Source of the DNA: an uncultured Aquimarina sp.
Lineage (GTDB): Bacteria > Bacteroidota > Bacteroidia > Flavobacteriales > Flavobacteriaceae
Assembly (NCBI GenBank): GCA_947503135.1
Contig: CANNCQ010000009.1
Span: 22,289 to 86,288 of the forward strand
DNA length: 64,000 nt
Direction: 5' to 3'
Numbering within the stretch: the stretch's first letter is position 1; the number at the start of each line of letters is the position of its first letter. The notes beneath the pieces are model-generated. The model worked only from the letters and a program-made list of their open reading frames with translations. It was not told the origin of the DNA and did no database searches. The position numbers were made by a program, and so were the translations under genes. Positions 27,617 to 37,503 of the stretch are shown here, piece by piece.

Positions 27617-29356
27617 ATGAAAGAAAACAAAAAAGTAAACTTGCGCACTGCTTTTAAAACCATAATATGGCCTAAGCGTAAATTGGTGTTTATAGGTTTG
27701 ATTTTAATAGTGTTGAGTAGGTTGGCGGGCTTGGTATTGCCCTTGGCTAGTAAGTATTTACTCGATGATGTAATCCCGTCCGAGGATATAGAAAAATTAA
27801 AATTGTTAATAGGTGGTGTTGCTTTAGCAATTTTAGTGCAGTCGGTAACATCATTTTTATTGACTCGAATATTAAGTGTTCAAGCTCAATATTTAATTTC
27901 CGAATTACGAATTAAAGTGCAGCAAAAAGTGTTATCACTGCCTATTTCTTTTTTCGATAATCAAAAATCGGGAGCTTTAGTATCTCGAATTATGAGCGAT
28001 GTTGAAGGAGTAAGGAATTTAATCGGTACAGGGTTGGTACAACTAATAGGAGGTACATTTACAGCTGTAATATCGTTAGTTCTTTTGCTGAAAATTAGTG
28101 TTTTAATGACGCTTTTTGTTTTAGGACCCGTAATTATTTTTGGTGTAGTTGCTTTAAAAGCTTTCAAATATATAAGACCAATTTTTAGAAAAAGAGCTAA
28201 AATAAATGCTGAAGTAAAAGGACGTTTAACCGAAACTTTGGCAGGGGTAAGAGTTATTAAAGGATTTAATGCAGAGGAGCAAGAAAATACTACGTTCGAA
28301 AAAGGTGCTTTAAGTCTTTATGAAAATGTCAAAAAAAGTTTAACTGCAACTGCATTAATGACAAGTTCAGCAACGTTGCTTTTAGGTTTAGCTTCTGCAG
28401 GAATTATGGGTATTGGAGGGTATAAAATTATGCACAATACACTAACCACTGGTGAATTTATATCCTTTACATTATTGTTAGGGTTTATGATTGCACCTAT
28501 TGTACAAATGAGTAATATAGGTAGTCAAATAACAGATGCATTAGCAGGTTTGGATAAAACTGAAGAGTTAATGAATGAAGTATCAGAGGATGATTTATCA
28601 GGGCGAAATAAGATTTTGCCTAAAATTGAAGGTTCAATAAGATTCGATAAAGTGAGTTTTGCTTATGAAGAAGCAAAAGAAGTATTGCATAACATAACTT
28701 TTTCAGCAGAGCCAGGCACCGTCACAGCTTTAGTAGGGAGTTCTGGGTCGGGTAAATCTACCATCGCAGGTTTAACAGCTTCATTTTTAAACCCTTCATC
28801 AGGTAAAATAACTATTGATAATCATGATTTGAGTAAGGTGGTTTTAAGCAGCTATCGAAATAACTTGGGAGTGGTTTTACAAGATGAGTTTTTGTTTGAA
28901 GGAACGATACGTCAAAATATAACATTTGCGAGTCTTAATCCTACCGATGATGATATAAAAAAAGCGGTAGAGGCTGCTTATGTGAATGAGTTTACCGATA
29001 GGTTTGAAGAGGGGTTAGAAACACTTATAGGTGAGCGAGGAGTTAAATTATCTGGAGGTCAACGTCAAAGAATAGCTATTGCCCGAGCTATTTTAGCAAA
29101 TCCCAAAATTTTAATTTTAGATGAAGCTACTTCCAATTTAGATACAGAAAGTGAAGCTTTAATTCAAAAAAGTTTGGAAAACTTAATGGAAGGAAGAACG
29201 ACGCTAGTGATTGCTCATCGTTTAAGTACGATAAAGAAGGCTAATCAAATTTTAGTTATAGAACAGGGTGAAATTGTAGAGCAGGGAACACATGATAATT
29301 TAATACAAGAAAAAGGGCGTTACCATAATCTATACACTTTACAAGCTAAAATTTAA
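27617..29356 (+). CDS. ABC exporter, fused permease and ATPase
   Basis: A 579-residue half-transporter that should work as a homodimer. Six membrane helices fill the first 310 residues (type IV exporter), with the coupling helices visible as ISFFDNQKSGALVSRIMSDVEGVRN. The ATPase has Walker A VGSSGSGKST, Q-loop LGVVLQDEFLF, signature LSGGQRQR, Walker B ILILDEATSNLD and H-loop IAHRLST. It is most like lipid/multidrug exporters of the MsbA/BmrA type. The substrate cannot be told. Confidence 0.93.
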   Translation: MKENKKVNLRTAFKTIIWPKRKLVFIGLILIVLSRLAGLVLPLASKYLLDDVIPSEDIEKLKLLIGGVALAILVQSVTSFLLTRILSVQAQYLISELRIKVQQKVLSLPISFFDNQKSGALVSRIMSDVEGVRNLIGTGLVQLIGGTFTAVISLVLLLKISVLMTLFVLGPVIIFGVVALKAFKYIRPIFRKRAKINAEVKGRLTETLAGVRVIKGFNAEEQENTTFEKGALSLYENVKKSLTATALMTSSATLLLGLASAGIMGIGGYKIMHNTLTTGEFISFTLLLGFMIAPIVQMSNIGSQITDALAGLDKTEELMNEVSEDDLSGRNKILPKIEGSIRFDKVSFAYEEAKEVLHNITFSAEPGTVTALVGSSGSGKSTIAGLTASFLNPSSGKITIDNHDLSKVVLSSYRNNLGVVLQDEFLFEGTIRQNITFASLNPTDDDIKKAVEAAYVNEFTDRFEEGLETLIGERGVKLSGGQRQRIAIARAILANPKILILDEATSNLDTESEALIQKSLENLMEGRTTLVIAHRLSTIKKANQILVIEQGEIVEQGTHDNLIQEKGRYHNLYTLQAKI

Positions 29357-29403
29357 TCATTAGCTCCTAATAAATACATAGTCAAATAAATATAAAACGT
29401 AAA

Positions 29404-29433
29404 AAAGGCAATCTATCGAAATAGATTGCCTTT
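29404..29433. terminator. bidirectional terminator
   Basis: AAAGGCAATCTAT / ATAGATTGCCTTT, a 13-bp perfect stem with a CGAA loop, between convergent genes; A/T runs on both sides. Confidence 0.9.
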
Positions 29434-29452
29434 AGTAATCTGATTGTTTGAG

Positions 29453-29662
29453 CTATGATTTAGTTGGTATATTTTTTTCTTCACGGATAAGTTTAACCGT
29501 TCTTTTGATAGAATGCTTTTTAGTAGATTGTTGTTTAGCTACAGTTGTAGTAGTATATTTTTTAGTTGGAACTAAGTTTTTACTACTTTCAGTAGTAGCT
29601 ACTTGTGCGTTTATTGAAATTGAAAAAAGGGAAACAAATGCACTAAATAATAGAATTTTCAT
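29453..29662 (-). CDS. small exported basic peptide (69 aa)
   Basis: 69 residues with a clear Sec signal (MKILLFSAFVSLFSISINAQ, cleavage after residue 20). The mature part, about 49 residues, is Lys/Thr-rich (VPTKKYTTTTVAKQQSTKKH) and looks unstructured. I know no family. The opposite strand is also open, but it has no sensible start context, while this frame has a textbook signal peptide, so I choose this strand. Confidence 0.65.
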   Translation of the reverse strand: MKILLFSAFVSLFSISINAQVATTESSKNLVPTKKYTTTTVAKQQSTKKHSIKRTVKLIREEKNIPTKS

Positions 29663-29889
29663 ATCTGTTAATTATTTGTGACAGCAATATATACACGTTG
29701 AGGTTTTTTTAAAAATATTTTAGTTAATAGGTTTAATAAAAACGATAAAGGGGTGTTTTATGTTATTAAAAAGTAACGTTATCATCATTTTTGTATTGTC
29801 TATGATTTTTTTAAGTTGTTGTTTTGGGTGTTTGATGACTTTTTACAGCTTATTTTGAAGAGAAATCTTTTTTCTAAGTGAAATTTAGT

Positions 29890-31398
29890 TTAATTTATAC
29901 TAAGTAGGTCTTCAAAATAGTCTCGAGAATTGCTGAGTCTAGGAATTTTGTGTTGACCACCAAGTTTTCCTCTAGATTTTAGCCAATCGTAAAATAAGTT
30001 TTCTCGAGCAACAATTAGTTGTAAAGGGTTAAGAGTAATGTTGTTATTTCTTTTGGCTTCGTAATCACTATTAACTTTTTGAAGTTCAGAGTCTAATATT
30101 GAAGCGAATTTTATAAAATCTTTAGGTTTGGTTTTAAATTCAATTAACCATTCATGCGCGCCTTTATTTTTTCCTTCCATAAAAATAGGTGCCACACTAA
30201 AGTCAATAACATCTGCATTCGTTTTTAGGCAAGTTTCTCGAAGAGCCTGTTCGGCATTTTCGATCATTAATTCTTCTCCAAATACATTTATAAAATGTTT
30301 GGTGCGACCAGAAATTTTTATTCTAAAAGGATTTAAAGAGGTGAAACGAACAGTATCTCCAACTATATATCGCCATAAACCTGCATTTGTGGTAATTAAA
30401 AGGGCATAATTTTTATGAAGCTCTACTTGATCTAAACGGTATACTTTTGGGGTGTCCGAATTGTAGGTATTCATATCTATAAATTCATAAAAAATGCCGT
30501 AATCTAGCATTAGTAAAAGTTCATCACTGTAATTTTGATCTTGAATTGCAAAAAAACCTTCAGAAGCATTATAGATTTCATAGTATTTACAAGCGGGGGG
30601 TAAAATCTGTTTGTATTGATCTTTGTAAGGCGTAAAACTTACTCCTCCATGAAAGTAAACTTCTAAATTGGGCCAAATTTCAGATAAATTAGTAGCTTTT
30701 TTTTGAGTGAGTATTTCGTTTAATAAAACAAGCATCCACGAAGGTACACCAGCTAAACTAGTTACATTTTCTTTTAGTGTTTCGCTTACTATAGCATTCA
30801 TTTTGGTTTCCCAGTCGCTCATAAGCGATATTTGACTGGATGGAGTGGAGCTCATTTCAGCCCAAAAAGGTAAATTATCTATGATTATTGCCGATAAATC
30901 GCCAAATGTAGTGCCGTTTTTTTCATATAATTCTTTACTACCACCCAAACGAAGGGCCTTTCCTGTGAATAATTGAGCGTCTTTATTGTTATTCAAATAA
31001 GTACATAATAAATCTTTGGTGCCTGCGTAATGGCAGTCTTCTAGGGATTCAGTACTAACAGGGATAAACTTACTTTTAGCATTTGTTGTTCCACTAGATT
31101 TTGCAAACCACTTAATGTCTGTAGGCCAAAAGATATTGCGTTCACCTTTTCGGCTACGAGTAATTAAAGGTTCTATTTTTTCATAATTTACAATAGGTAC
31201 TCTAGTAGCAAATTCTTCATACTTGTTGATACTTTTGAAATCGTATAATTTTCCGATTTCGGTGTTTTTTGCTTTTTTTATCAAATCAAAAAGTAATTCT
31301 TCTTGTACTTCGTTAGGATATTTTATAAACAATTCCATTTGATGGATTCGTTTTTTTAAAAACCAGCTAGCTATTGAATTTACTATCGGTAGTGACAT
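29890..31398 (-). CDS. GH3-family acyl-adenylate-forming protein
   Basis: A 502-residue member of the GH3 fold, related to plant GH3 acyl-acid amido synthetases. ATP-binding features are SSGTTNAKSKFIPVS (P-loop-like, about 105-120), YNASEGFFAIQD, and LWRYIVGDTVRFTSLNPFRIKISGRTKHFINVFGEELMIENAE, where the aspartate contacts the ribose and the hinge follows. Plant enzymes join amino acids to hormones; the bacterial substrate is unknown. It is divergent from the DUF2797 gene with 88 bp between them. Confidence 0.9.
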   Translation of the reverse strand: MSLPIVNSIASWFLKKRIHQMELFIKYPNEVQEELLFDLIKKAKNTEIGKLYDFKSINKYEEFATRVPIVNYEKIEPLITRSRKGERNIFWPTDIKWFAKSSGTTNAKSKFIPVSTESLEDCHYAGTKDLLCTYLNNNKDAQLFTGKALRLGGSKELYEKNGTTFGDLSAIIIDNLPFWAEMSSTPSSQISLMSDWETKMNAIVSETLKENVTSLAGVPSWMLVLLNEILTQKKATNLSEIWPNLEVYFHGGVSFTPYKDQYKQILPPACKYYEIYNASEGFFAIQDQNYSDELLLMLDYGIFYEFIDMNTYNSDTPKVYRLDQVELHKNYALLITTNAGLWRYIVGDTVRFTSLNPFRIKISGRTKHFINVFGEELMIENAEQALRETCLKTNADVIDFSVAPIFMEGKNKGAHEWLIEFKTKPKDFIKFASILDSELQKVNSDYEAKRNNNITLNPLQLIVARENLFYDWLKSRGKLGGQHKIPRLSNSRDYFEDLLSIN

Positions 31399-31486
31399 TT
31401 GAATTTATGTATATTTACATTTAAAAGCCCAGGTAAAGTGGGTAATCTAAAATACTATTTTTTTCAACTTAATATCCAATTATTTT

Positions 31487-32281
31487 ATGAATTATGAAGG
31501 CGTACTTACTAAAATGAGAACAGAATATGGCAGTCCAATAAATTATTTTGTGGTTTTTGAGTCAGATTTTATTCATGTAAATCAATTATTAGGTAAAAAC
31601 ATTAAAATTGATTTTTTAGGAACGCAATGTTTAGGGTGTGGACAAGAAAAAAAGCTTTTCCGCCAAGGATATTGTTACGATGATTTCTATAAATTGCCTA
31701 ATGTTGGAGATTGGATTATGCGACCTGAACTAAGTAAGGCCCATTTAGGAGAAGAAGATCGTGACTTGGAATATGAAAAGAAGGTGCAATTACAACCACA
31801 TGTGGTTTATTTAGCAAATTCGAGTAATATAAAGGTAGGTGTTACTAGAAAAACTCAAGTACCTACAAGGTGGATTGATCAAGGAGCGCACGAAGCAGTT
31901 GAGATAGTAGAGGTGCCTAATCGATACTTGGCAGGTATTGCTGAAGTAGCGTTAAAGAAATACGTAGCAGATAAAACCAATTGGCGTAAAATGTTGACTA
32001 ATGGTGCTGAAGATGCTGATTTAATTGCTGCTAAAGAAGAATTGAAACAATATTTACCCGAAGAGGTGTTACCATATTATTTAGATAATATAGAGGAAAC
32101 AACTATTGATTTTCCCGTGCAAAAAGTTCCAGAAAAAGTAACCTCGGTAAATTTAGATAAAACACCTTTTTTTGAAGGAAAACTTATTGGGATAAAAGGT
32201 CAGTATTTAATTTTTGAAGACCAAACGGTTTTTAACGTAAGAAGACATGAGGGCTATAAGGTGAACATAGAGTTGATTTAA
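31487..32281 (+). CDS. DUF2797 protein, possible GIY-YIG-like core
   Basis: A 264-residue DUF2797 family protein. It has a zinc-ribbon-like CLGCG pair near residue 48 with a second Cys in GYCYDD, and a central stretch VVYLANSSNIKVGVTRKTQVPTRWIDQGA that resembles the beta-hairpin of GIY-YIG nucleases, though I see no full active site. Biochemical role unknown. It is often found beside a GH3 gene in this group of bacteria, as here. Confidence 0.8.
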   Translation: MNYEGVLTKMRTEYGSPINYFVVFESDFIHVNQLLGKNIKIDFLGTQCLGCGQEKKLFRQGYCYDDFYKLPNVGDWIMRPELSKAHLGEEDRDLEYEKKVQLQPHVVYLANSSNIKVGVTRKTQVPTRWIDQGAHEAVEIVEVPNRYLAGIAEVALKKYVADKTNWRKMLTNGAEDADLIAAKEELKQYLPEEVLPYYLDNIEETTIDFPVQKVPEKVTSVNLDKTPFFEGKLIGIKGQYLIFEDQTVFNVRRHEGYKVNIELI

Positions 32282-32316
32282 GTAAAAGCATTATTAGAAT
32301 ACCCCATTTAAAATAA

Positions 32317-33774
32317 TTACAGTTTAGTTAATTTAATAAACCCTTCGGATATATCAGGCGATAATCTTAATTTTAAAACTAAAAAAAGGAGTAGAATAGA
32401 AGCTAGAGACCCTTTGATTAAGATTGAAATTAAAGGATGAAAATCATTTAATGTAAATTTATAGAATCCAAAGCCAATTATAGTAAATAATAACAATACC
32501 CCTAAGCTTTTTAACTGATAAGGGTGTATGTTAAAATACTTTTTGACAAATAGTAATTTTACAACATTAAAAACAGCGTAACTTATAAAAGTAGCTATTG
32601 CAGCTCCTATAATTCCATATTTAGGAATTAGAAGAATATTTAAACCGAAAGCTATAACCAATACAGCAATACCAAAAAGGAGTACCAATTTGTAAGCTTC
32701 AGAATTCATTAAAATACTATTGGTAATTCCTAAGCTAGCATCAAAAACCTTTACAAGTGAGATACAAACTACTATTTCTATGAATAGCTCATAATTTTTA
32801 GGAACTAATTCGAAAATAGCAGGAGCGTTAGTAAGTATTAGTACAGCTATAATTCCAGAAATTAAAAGACCATTGGTGCTACTTTTTTTGTTGAGGTTAT
32901 TAAGAGAATGGTAATCTTTTTCGTTTAAAAATTTAGCAGTAAGTGGAGTGGTAATTTGCAATAAAGCTCTTGCAGGGACGGCTATTACCGAAGCAATATA
33001 AATAGCAATACTATAAGAAGGAAGTTTTTCTATGGGAAGAAAATATTCGATCATTATTTTGTCTAAATCCAGGAGATATACAGAGACCACTGAAGCAATT
33101 AAGATTAACGCAGAATAAGTAATAAGCTCTTTGGTGTTTTTAAGACGATTAAATTGTAATGAAAATGCATGTATTCTAAAAGCAATTATTCCCATAAGTA
33201 CTGCGCGTAATAAGTAGCTAAAAGTAAAAGCATACATAAATTGCGAAACAGAAATATAATTTAGATATACCAACAACAATAAAAAACTAATGATGATCCT
33301 TAAAAAAATAGCCTTTATAAAATTACCACTCACACTTTTAAGGTGGATTTTAGCCCAACTAAAAAACAATTCGAAATAAGCAGCACATAAACCCAAAACA
33401 AAAATCATCCATATGTAAGGGCTTACTACAGCATTTGCATTTTCAAAATACCTATGTATTTCATTGTAAAACAATAAATAGGCACAAAACACTAATAACG
33501 TAGTAACTATAGGAAGGATCAAAATCCAACTAAAAAAACGATTTTTTTCTGACTGTGTAGTGTAACTGTGGTAAAATTTAACTAGTGTATTATGCATTCC
33601 GAAAGTTAAAAAAGGCCATAATAAATTACCAGTAGTAGCGAGGTAAGTAATCAGGCCATAGTCGGTTTTATTGAAAATGTGAGTAAAAAGAAATAAAGTA
33701 TTTAGCGCTCCGAAAATAAAGCCAACATAATTGTAAATGGTGTTTAGTACAGATTGCTTAGCAACAATTCCCAT
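32317..33774 (-). CDS. polysaccharide flippase (Wzx/MATE-like)
   Basis: A 485-residue inner-membrane protein with about 14 helices, of the oligosaccharide flippase/MviN-like group. N-terminal KQSVLNTIYNYVGFIFGALNTLF... is typical of flavobacterial lipopolysaccharide or capsule flippases, which move lipid-linked sugar units to the periplasmic face. It is the last of four minus-strand genes; only 2 bp separate it from the glycosyltransferase gene, so they are an operon. Confidence 0.88.
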   Translation of the reverse strand: MGIVAKQSVLNTIYNYVGFIFGALNTLFLFTHIFNKTDYGLITYLATTGNLLWPFLTFGMHNTLVKFYHSYTTQSEKNRFFSWILILPIVTTLLVFCAYLLFYNEIHRYFENANAVVSPYIWMIFVLGLCAAYFELFFSWAKIHLKSVSGNFIKAIFLRIIISFLLLLVYLNYISVSQFMYAFTFSYLLRAVLMGIIAFRIHAFSLQFNRLKNTKELITYSALILIASVVSVYLLDLDKIMIEYFLPIEKLPSYSIAIYIASVIAVPARALLQITTPLTAKFLNEKDYHSLNNLNKKSSTNGLLISGIIAVLILTNAPAIFELVPKNYELFIEIVVCISLVKVFDASLGITNSILMNSEAYKLVLLFGIAVLVIAFGLNILLIPKYGIIGAAIATFISYAVFNVVKLLFVKKYFNIHPYQLKSLGVLLLFTIIGFGFYKFTLNDFHPLISILIKGSLASILLLFLVLKLRLSPDISEGFIKLTKL

Positions 33775-33776
33775 AA

Positions 33777-35057
33777 TTATGAATGTATCAGTTTCGCTAA
33801 TGATGCAGTTAATGCTTCACGCGAGTATTGATTAATTTCTTTGGTGTTAGCTAATAATTTACCAGCCTTAAAGTTTTTATAGTAAGATACTATTTGTGAT
33901 TTTAGGAACTCTTTTTCATCGTAATTAAAAAAAGAACCCGATTGTGTTTCTGAAATTATCATATTAAAATCAGCACCTTTAGGGCCTATTCCTAAAATTG
34001 GGCGTCCGCTTTGGAGGTATTCAAATAGTTTACCAGGAATAATCGCTTTAGTGATTTCGCTATTAATTTCTATAAGTAATAAAACTTGAGATTTACGTTG
34101 AAGTTGTAAAGCTTCGTTATGCGAAATATATCCAAGAAGATTTAAATGTTTTTCCAAACCATATTTATGAATTGAATGCACAATGTTTTCACTCACTACG
34201 CCGGCTAAATTTAGCTTAAAATTGTTTGAAAAATCCACATTTTCATTAATTAGTTCCGATAGCGATTTCCATAAATTTATAGGATTTCGTTCTGATAATA
34301 AAGAGCCGATGTGAGATAAGCTAAACTCTTTATCAAGTGTAACTTCAGGAAGGTTTTTAGCTTCAAAGCCATTGGTTATTACAGTAATTGGCGTTTTTGT
34401 TTTTGCTTCAAATTCTTTTTTGGTACCCCAACTAGTCGTTATTAAATCATCGGCCTGTTTTAAAACTTTCAGCTCCAAATTTTGATGCTTCTTCTTAGCC
34501 CAACGAGATAATTTTAATTTTTTGTGATATCCAATAGTGGTCCACGGATCTCTAAAATCAGCAATCCATCGTAGATCGAGTTTTTGCTTTAATTGTAACC
34601 CTATTAAATGAACACTGTGTGGAGGGCCTGTAGTAATAATGGTTTCAATTTGATTCGTTTTTATATATTCTTCTAAAAATTTTACAGAAGGTTTTACCCA
34701 AAATTTACGCGCATCAGGAATAAACAGATTTCCTCTAATCCATAAAAGTAGTTTTTGTTTCCAGTCTTGTTTTTTCTGCTCAGGAATAATTCCTTTACTG
34801 ATGGTTTTAGCATCGGAGCTACTTAGTTTATTGGCCCAACTATAGGGTTCAAAAATAGGTTGAGAAATAATATCAATACCTTTTGGAAGTTCGTTATTAA
34901 TTTCAGAATCTATAATTGGATAACTAGGGTTGCTCGGTATGTAAACTATAGGGAGTACCTTTTGTTTAGGTAAATGTTTTACGAAGTTTAACCAGCGTTG
35001 TACACCGGGGCCTCCTGCGGGTGGCCAATAATAGGTTATGATTAAAACTTTTTTCAA
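33777..35057 (-). CDS. GT-B glycosyltransferase (GT4-like)
   Basis: 426 residues. The N-terminal half starts KKVLIITYYWPPAGGPGVQRWLNF, with the glycine-rich acceptor-side loop of GT4-type enzymes, then ITTGPPHSVHLIGLQL and DLRWIADFRDPWTT. The C-terminal donor domain has SHIGSLLSERNP and the EX7E-like segment KAIIPGKLFEYLQSGRPILGIGP. It would transfer a sugar from a nucleotide donor to a lipid-linked glycan. Flanked with 2-bp gaps by the flippase and YfhO genes. Confidence 0.88.
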   Translation of the reverse strand: MKKVLIITYYWPPAGGPGVQRWLNFVKHLPKQKVLPIVYIPSNPSYPIIDSEINNELPKGIDIISQPIFEPYSWANKLSSSDAKTISKGIIPEQKKQDWKQKLLLWIRGNLFIPDARKFWVKPSVKFLEEYIKTNQIETIITTGPPHSVHLIGLQLKQKLDLRWIADFRDPWTTIGYHKKLKLSRWAKKKHQNLELKVLKQADDLITTSWGTKKEFEAKTKTPITVITNGFEAKNLPEVTLDKEFSLSHIGSLLSERNPINLWKSLSELINENVDFSNNFKLNLAGVVSENIVHSIHKYGLEKHLNLLGYISHNEALQLQRKSQVLLLIEINSEITKAIIPGKLFEYLQSGRPILGIGPKGADFNMIISETQSGSFFNYDEKEFLKSQIVSYYKNFKAGKLLANTKEINQYSREALTASLAKLIHS

Positions 35058-35059
35058 AC

Positions 35060-37486
35060 TTAATTTTTGGATTCCTTTCTAGAGTAAATAAAACTGCCAC
35101 TAATAATTAATAGTAAAACTATAGTTGCTAATAAGCTAATTCTACTTCCAATTTTAACAACTTGTGGCTCAAAGGAAAATGTAATTTGGTGCTTTCCTGT
35201 GGGTATTTCTAATCCTCGTAGCGCATAATTCGTTTTTAAAATTTCAGTTTCATTGCCATCTATAAAGGCTTTCCATCCCTTTTTGTAATATATTTCGGAA
35301 AACACACCGAATCCAGCAACAGAATTTGTTGAGGTATATTCTAATCGATGAGGATGTTCTTTTATAAGCGATATGGTTGCTAAAGAATCTACAGTAAAAG
35401 TGTTTTCATTTAAAGAGCTATTTTTAGCAATTATAGCAGTTTTAGTTAAAGGAAGTTTCGATAAGCTTAAAATTTCTTCATCAGGACTATTTGCTTTGAA
35501 TACTTTCTTTACAAACCAAGCATTCCCTAATACACTATCATTTTTTTGAAGTTGCAAGCCTTCTTTTTCGGTATTAAAAATAAAATACTTCACATTTAAC
35601 ATGTCTAAAACCGATTGATTTCCTTGTGAGATATGGAAGTCGAACAGTTCCTGAATGCGTTTGGGTTTGGCACCATGATATCCTCCTATGGAGTTATGGA
35701 AAAATGAAGTGCGGGCGGTACTCATAGGGTTTCCTTGAGATGCATCATAAACTCTGAATCGAGTAGCATCACTTTGAATTTCTTTATCAATAGCATTCGC
35801 AGAAAAAGGAATATCAATTTGTTTTGCTTTCACAAAGCCACTCGCATCTACATATTTCCAAGCTATAGGCACTAAATCAATACATAACAATGCACCAATT
35901 AGAATTGTGGTGACGGATTGCTTTAATTTGTTTTTAAGCAGTAAAAATAAAATTATCGCTATAATAATAACAAAAAATAAGCTTCGGAGGGAATCGTTGG
36001 TAAGCATCCGCATTCGGTCTTGGCGCAAAGCACTTACAAAACCGTAACCAGCACTTTCGATAAATTGCGGGTCACTAGGTCCTGCAAAGGAAAATAAACT
36101 GTTTTTAAATACTACAAATAATAGAAGTAAGCCGCCAACAATACCTGTAGATATGTATAGCGCACTAGTTTTTTGTTGAATGGTATACTTCTTTTTAAAG
36201 AATTCGGATAGTGTATAGATTCCAAATAAAGGGACACATAATTCAATAATTACTTGTATGGAAGTTACAGCTCTGAATTTGCTGTATAAAGGAAAAAAGT
36301 TTATGAATACATCGGAGAACCATTCTAAGTTTTTTCCATACGAAAGAAACAATGCAAGTAAAGAACCTATGACAACCCACCACTTTTTGTAACCTTGAAT
36401 TAAAAAGAGCCCTAAAACAAATAGGAAAAGGATACCAGCTCCAATATATGCAGGTGCGCCAACTATAGGCTGGTCTCCCCAATAGGTGGGAGCATTTTTT
36501 GCGAATTTTTTTGCTTCTTTATATGGGTATCCAAGCTTGGTAAGTTCTTTTACAATTGCAGCGTCTTTACCTGCATCTTCGGAGCTGGAACCTCCAAGAA
36601 ATCGAGGAACAAGCAGGTTAAATGTTTCTAGAAATCCGTAGCTATATTGCAATATGTACTCCTTGTCGAGTCCGCTACTTTTGGTTTTAGAAGATCCATC
36701 AGGGTTAATAGTTAACTCGGATTTACCTCTGGTAGAAAATTCAGTATATTCTTTTGTTGCTAATATTGAAGTGGCATTTAGTGCAATAGCTAAAAACAGT
36801 CCGCCCAAGAGTACTCCTACAGCTTTACCATATTCAGAAAGGGATTTTTCTTTAAAAGCCTTTATAAAATATACAATCCCAATGACTAGCAGAAGTAAAA
36901 ATAAGTAATAGGTCATTTGAAAGTGGTTGGCAACCAATTCTAGCGCAAGCGAAATACAAAAGAGCAACCCTCCTTTAATATATTTATTTTGAAAAATTAA
37001 AAGGAAGCCACTTAAAACTAAAGGCATGTAGCCAATAGCATGCGCTTTAGAATTATGCCCTACTCCAATAATAATAATCATGTAGGTTGAGAATCCAAAT
37101 ACAAGGCCTCCAAAAAAAGCAAGTAAAGGGTCTACTTTTAAGCAACATAATAGTATAAAAAAACTTATAAAATAAAGGAATAAATAATCCGCAGGTCTAG
37201 GCAGAAAACGAATTAAGTAATCTAGTTTTTTTATGTAATTGTGAGGGTACTTAGCCCCTAATTGATAAGTAGGCATTCCTGCAAAAGCTCTTTCATTCCA
37301 AAAAATTTCTTCTCCAGTAGTATTTCGTAGGTCAATTTGTTGTTTTGCTACACCTATGTATTGAGCAATATCACTTTGATATATCTTTTTTCCATCCAAT
37401 ACAGGGTGAAAATAGGCAAGGGATACAATTATAAAACCCAACACAGCTAATAAATGGGGGGCGTATTTTTTTAATGTAATTTTCAA
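35060..37486 (-). CDS. YfhO-family membrane protein (GT-C fold)
   Basis: An 808-residue protein with about 13 membrane helices and a large exported C-terminal part (about 570-780). The YfhO family belongs to the GT-C glycosyltransferases; the likely catalytic acid is in the first loop, SDIAQYIGVAKQQ near residue 40. In Gram-positives YfhO glycosylates lipoteichoic acid; in Bacteroidota the acceptor is unknown. Here it shares an operon with a GT4 enzyme and a flippase, which suggests a role in decorating a surface glycan or lipid. Confidence 0.88.
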   Translation of the reverse strand: MKITLKKYAPHLLAVLGFIIVSLAYFHPVLDGKKIYQSDIAQYIGVAKQQIDLRNTTGEEIFWNERAFAGMPTYQLGAKYPHNYIKKLDYLIRFLPRPADYLFLYFISFFILLCCLKVDPLLAFFGGLVFGFSTYMIIIIGVGHNSKAHAIGYMPLVLSGFLLIFQNKYIKGGLLFCISLALELVANHFQMTYYLFLLLLVIGIVYFIKAFKEKSLSEYGKAVGVLLGGLFLAIALNATSILATKEYTEFSTRGKSELTINPDGSSKTKSSGLDKEYILQYSYGFLETFNLLVPRFLGGSSSEDAGKDAAIVKELTKLGYPYKEAKKFAKNAPTYWGDQPIVGAPAYIGAGILFLFVLGLFLIQGYKKWWVVIGSLLALFLSYGKNLEWFSDVFINFFPLYSKFRAVTSIQVIIELCVPLFGIYTLSEFFKKKYTIQQKTSALYISTGIVGGLLLLFVVFKNSLFSFAGPSDPQFIESAGYGFVSALRQDRMRMLTNDSLRSLFFVIIIAIILFLLLKNKLKQSVTTILIGALLCIDLVPIAWKYVDASGFVKAKQIDIPFSANAIDKEIQSDATRFRVYDASQGNPMSTARTSFFHNSIGGYHGAKPKRIQELFDFHISQGNQSVLDMLNVKYFIFNTEKEGLQLQKNDSVLGNAWFVKKVFKANSPDEEILSLSKLPLTKTAIIAKNSSLNENTFTVDSLATISLIKEHPHRLEYTSTNSVAGFGVFSEIYYKKGWKAFIDGNETEILKTNYALRGLEIPTGKHQITFSFEPQVVKIGSRISLLATIVLLLIISGSFIYSRKESKN

Positions 37487-37503
37487 TATAAAATTATTTA
37501 TGT

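Noticed and set aside
29448..29681. 77-codon plus-strand frame opposite the small exported peptide
   Set aside because: It lacks a plausible start and is Val/Cys/Leu-rich as expected for the complement of the Lys/Thr-rich gene.
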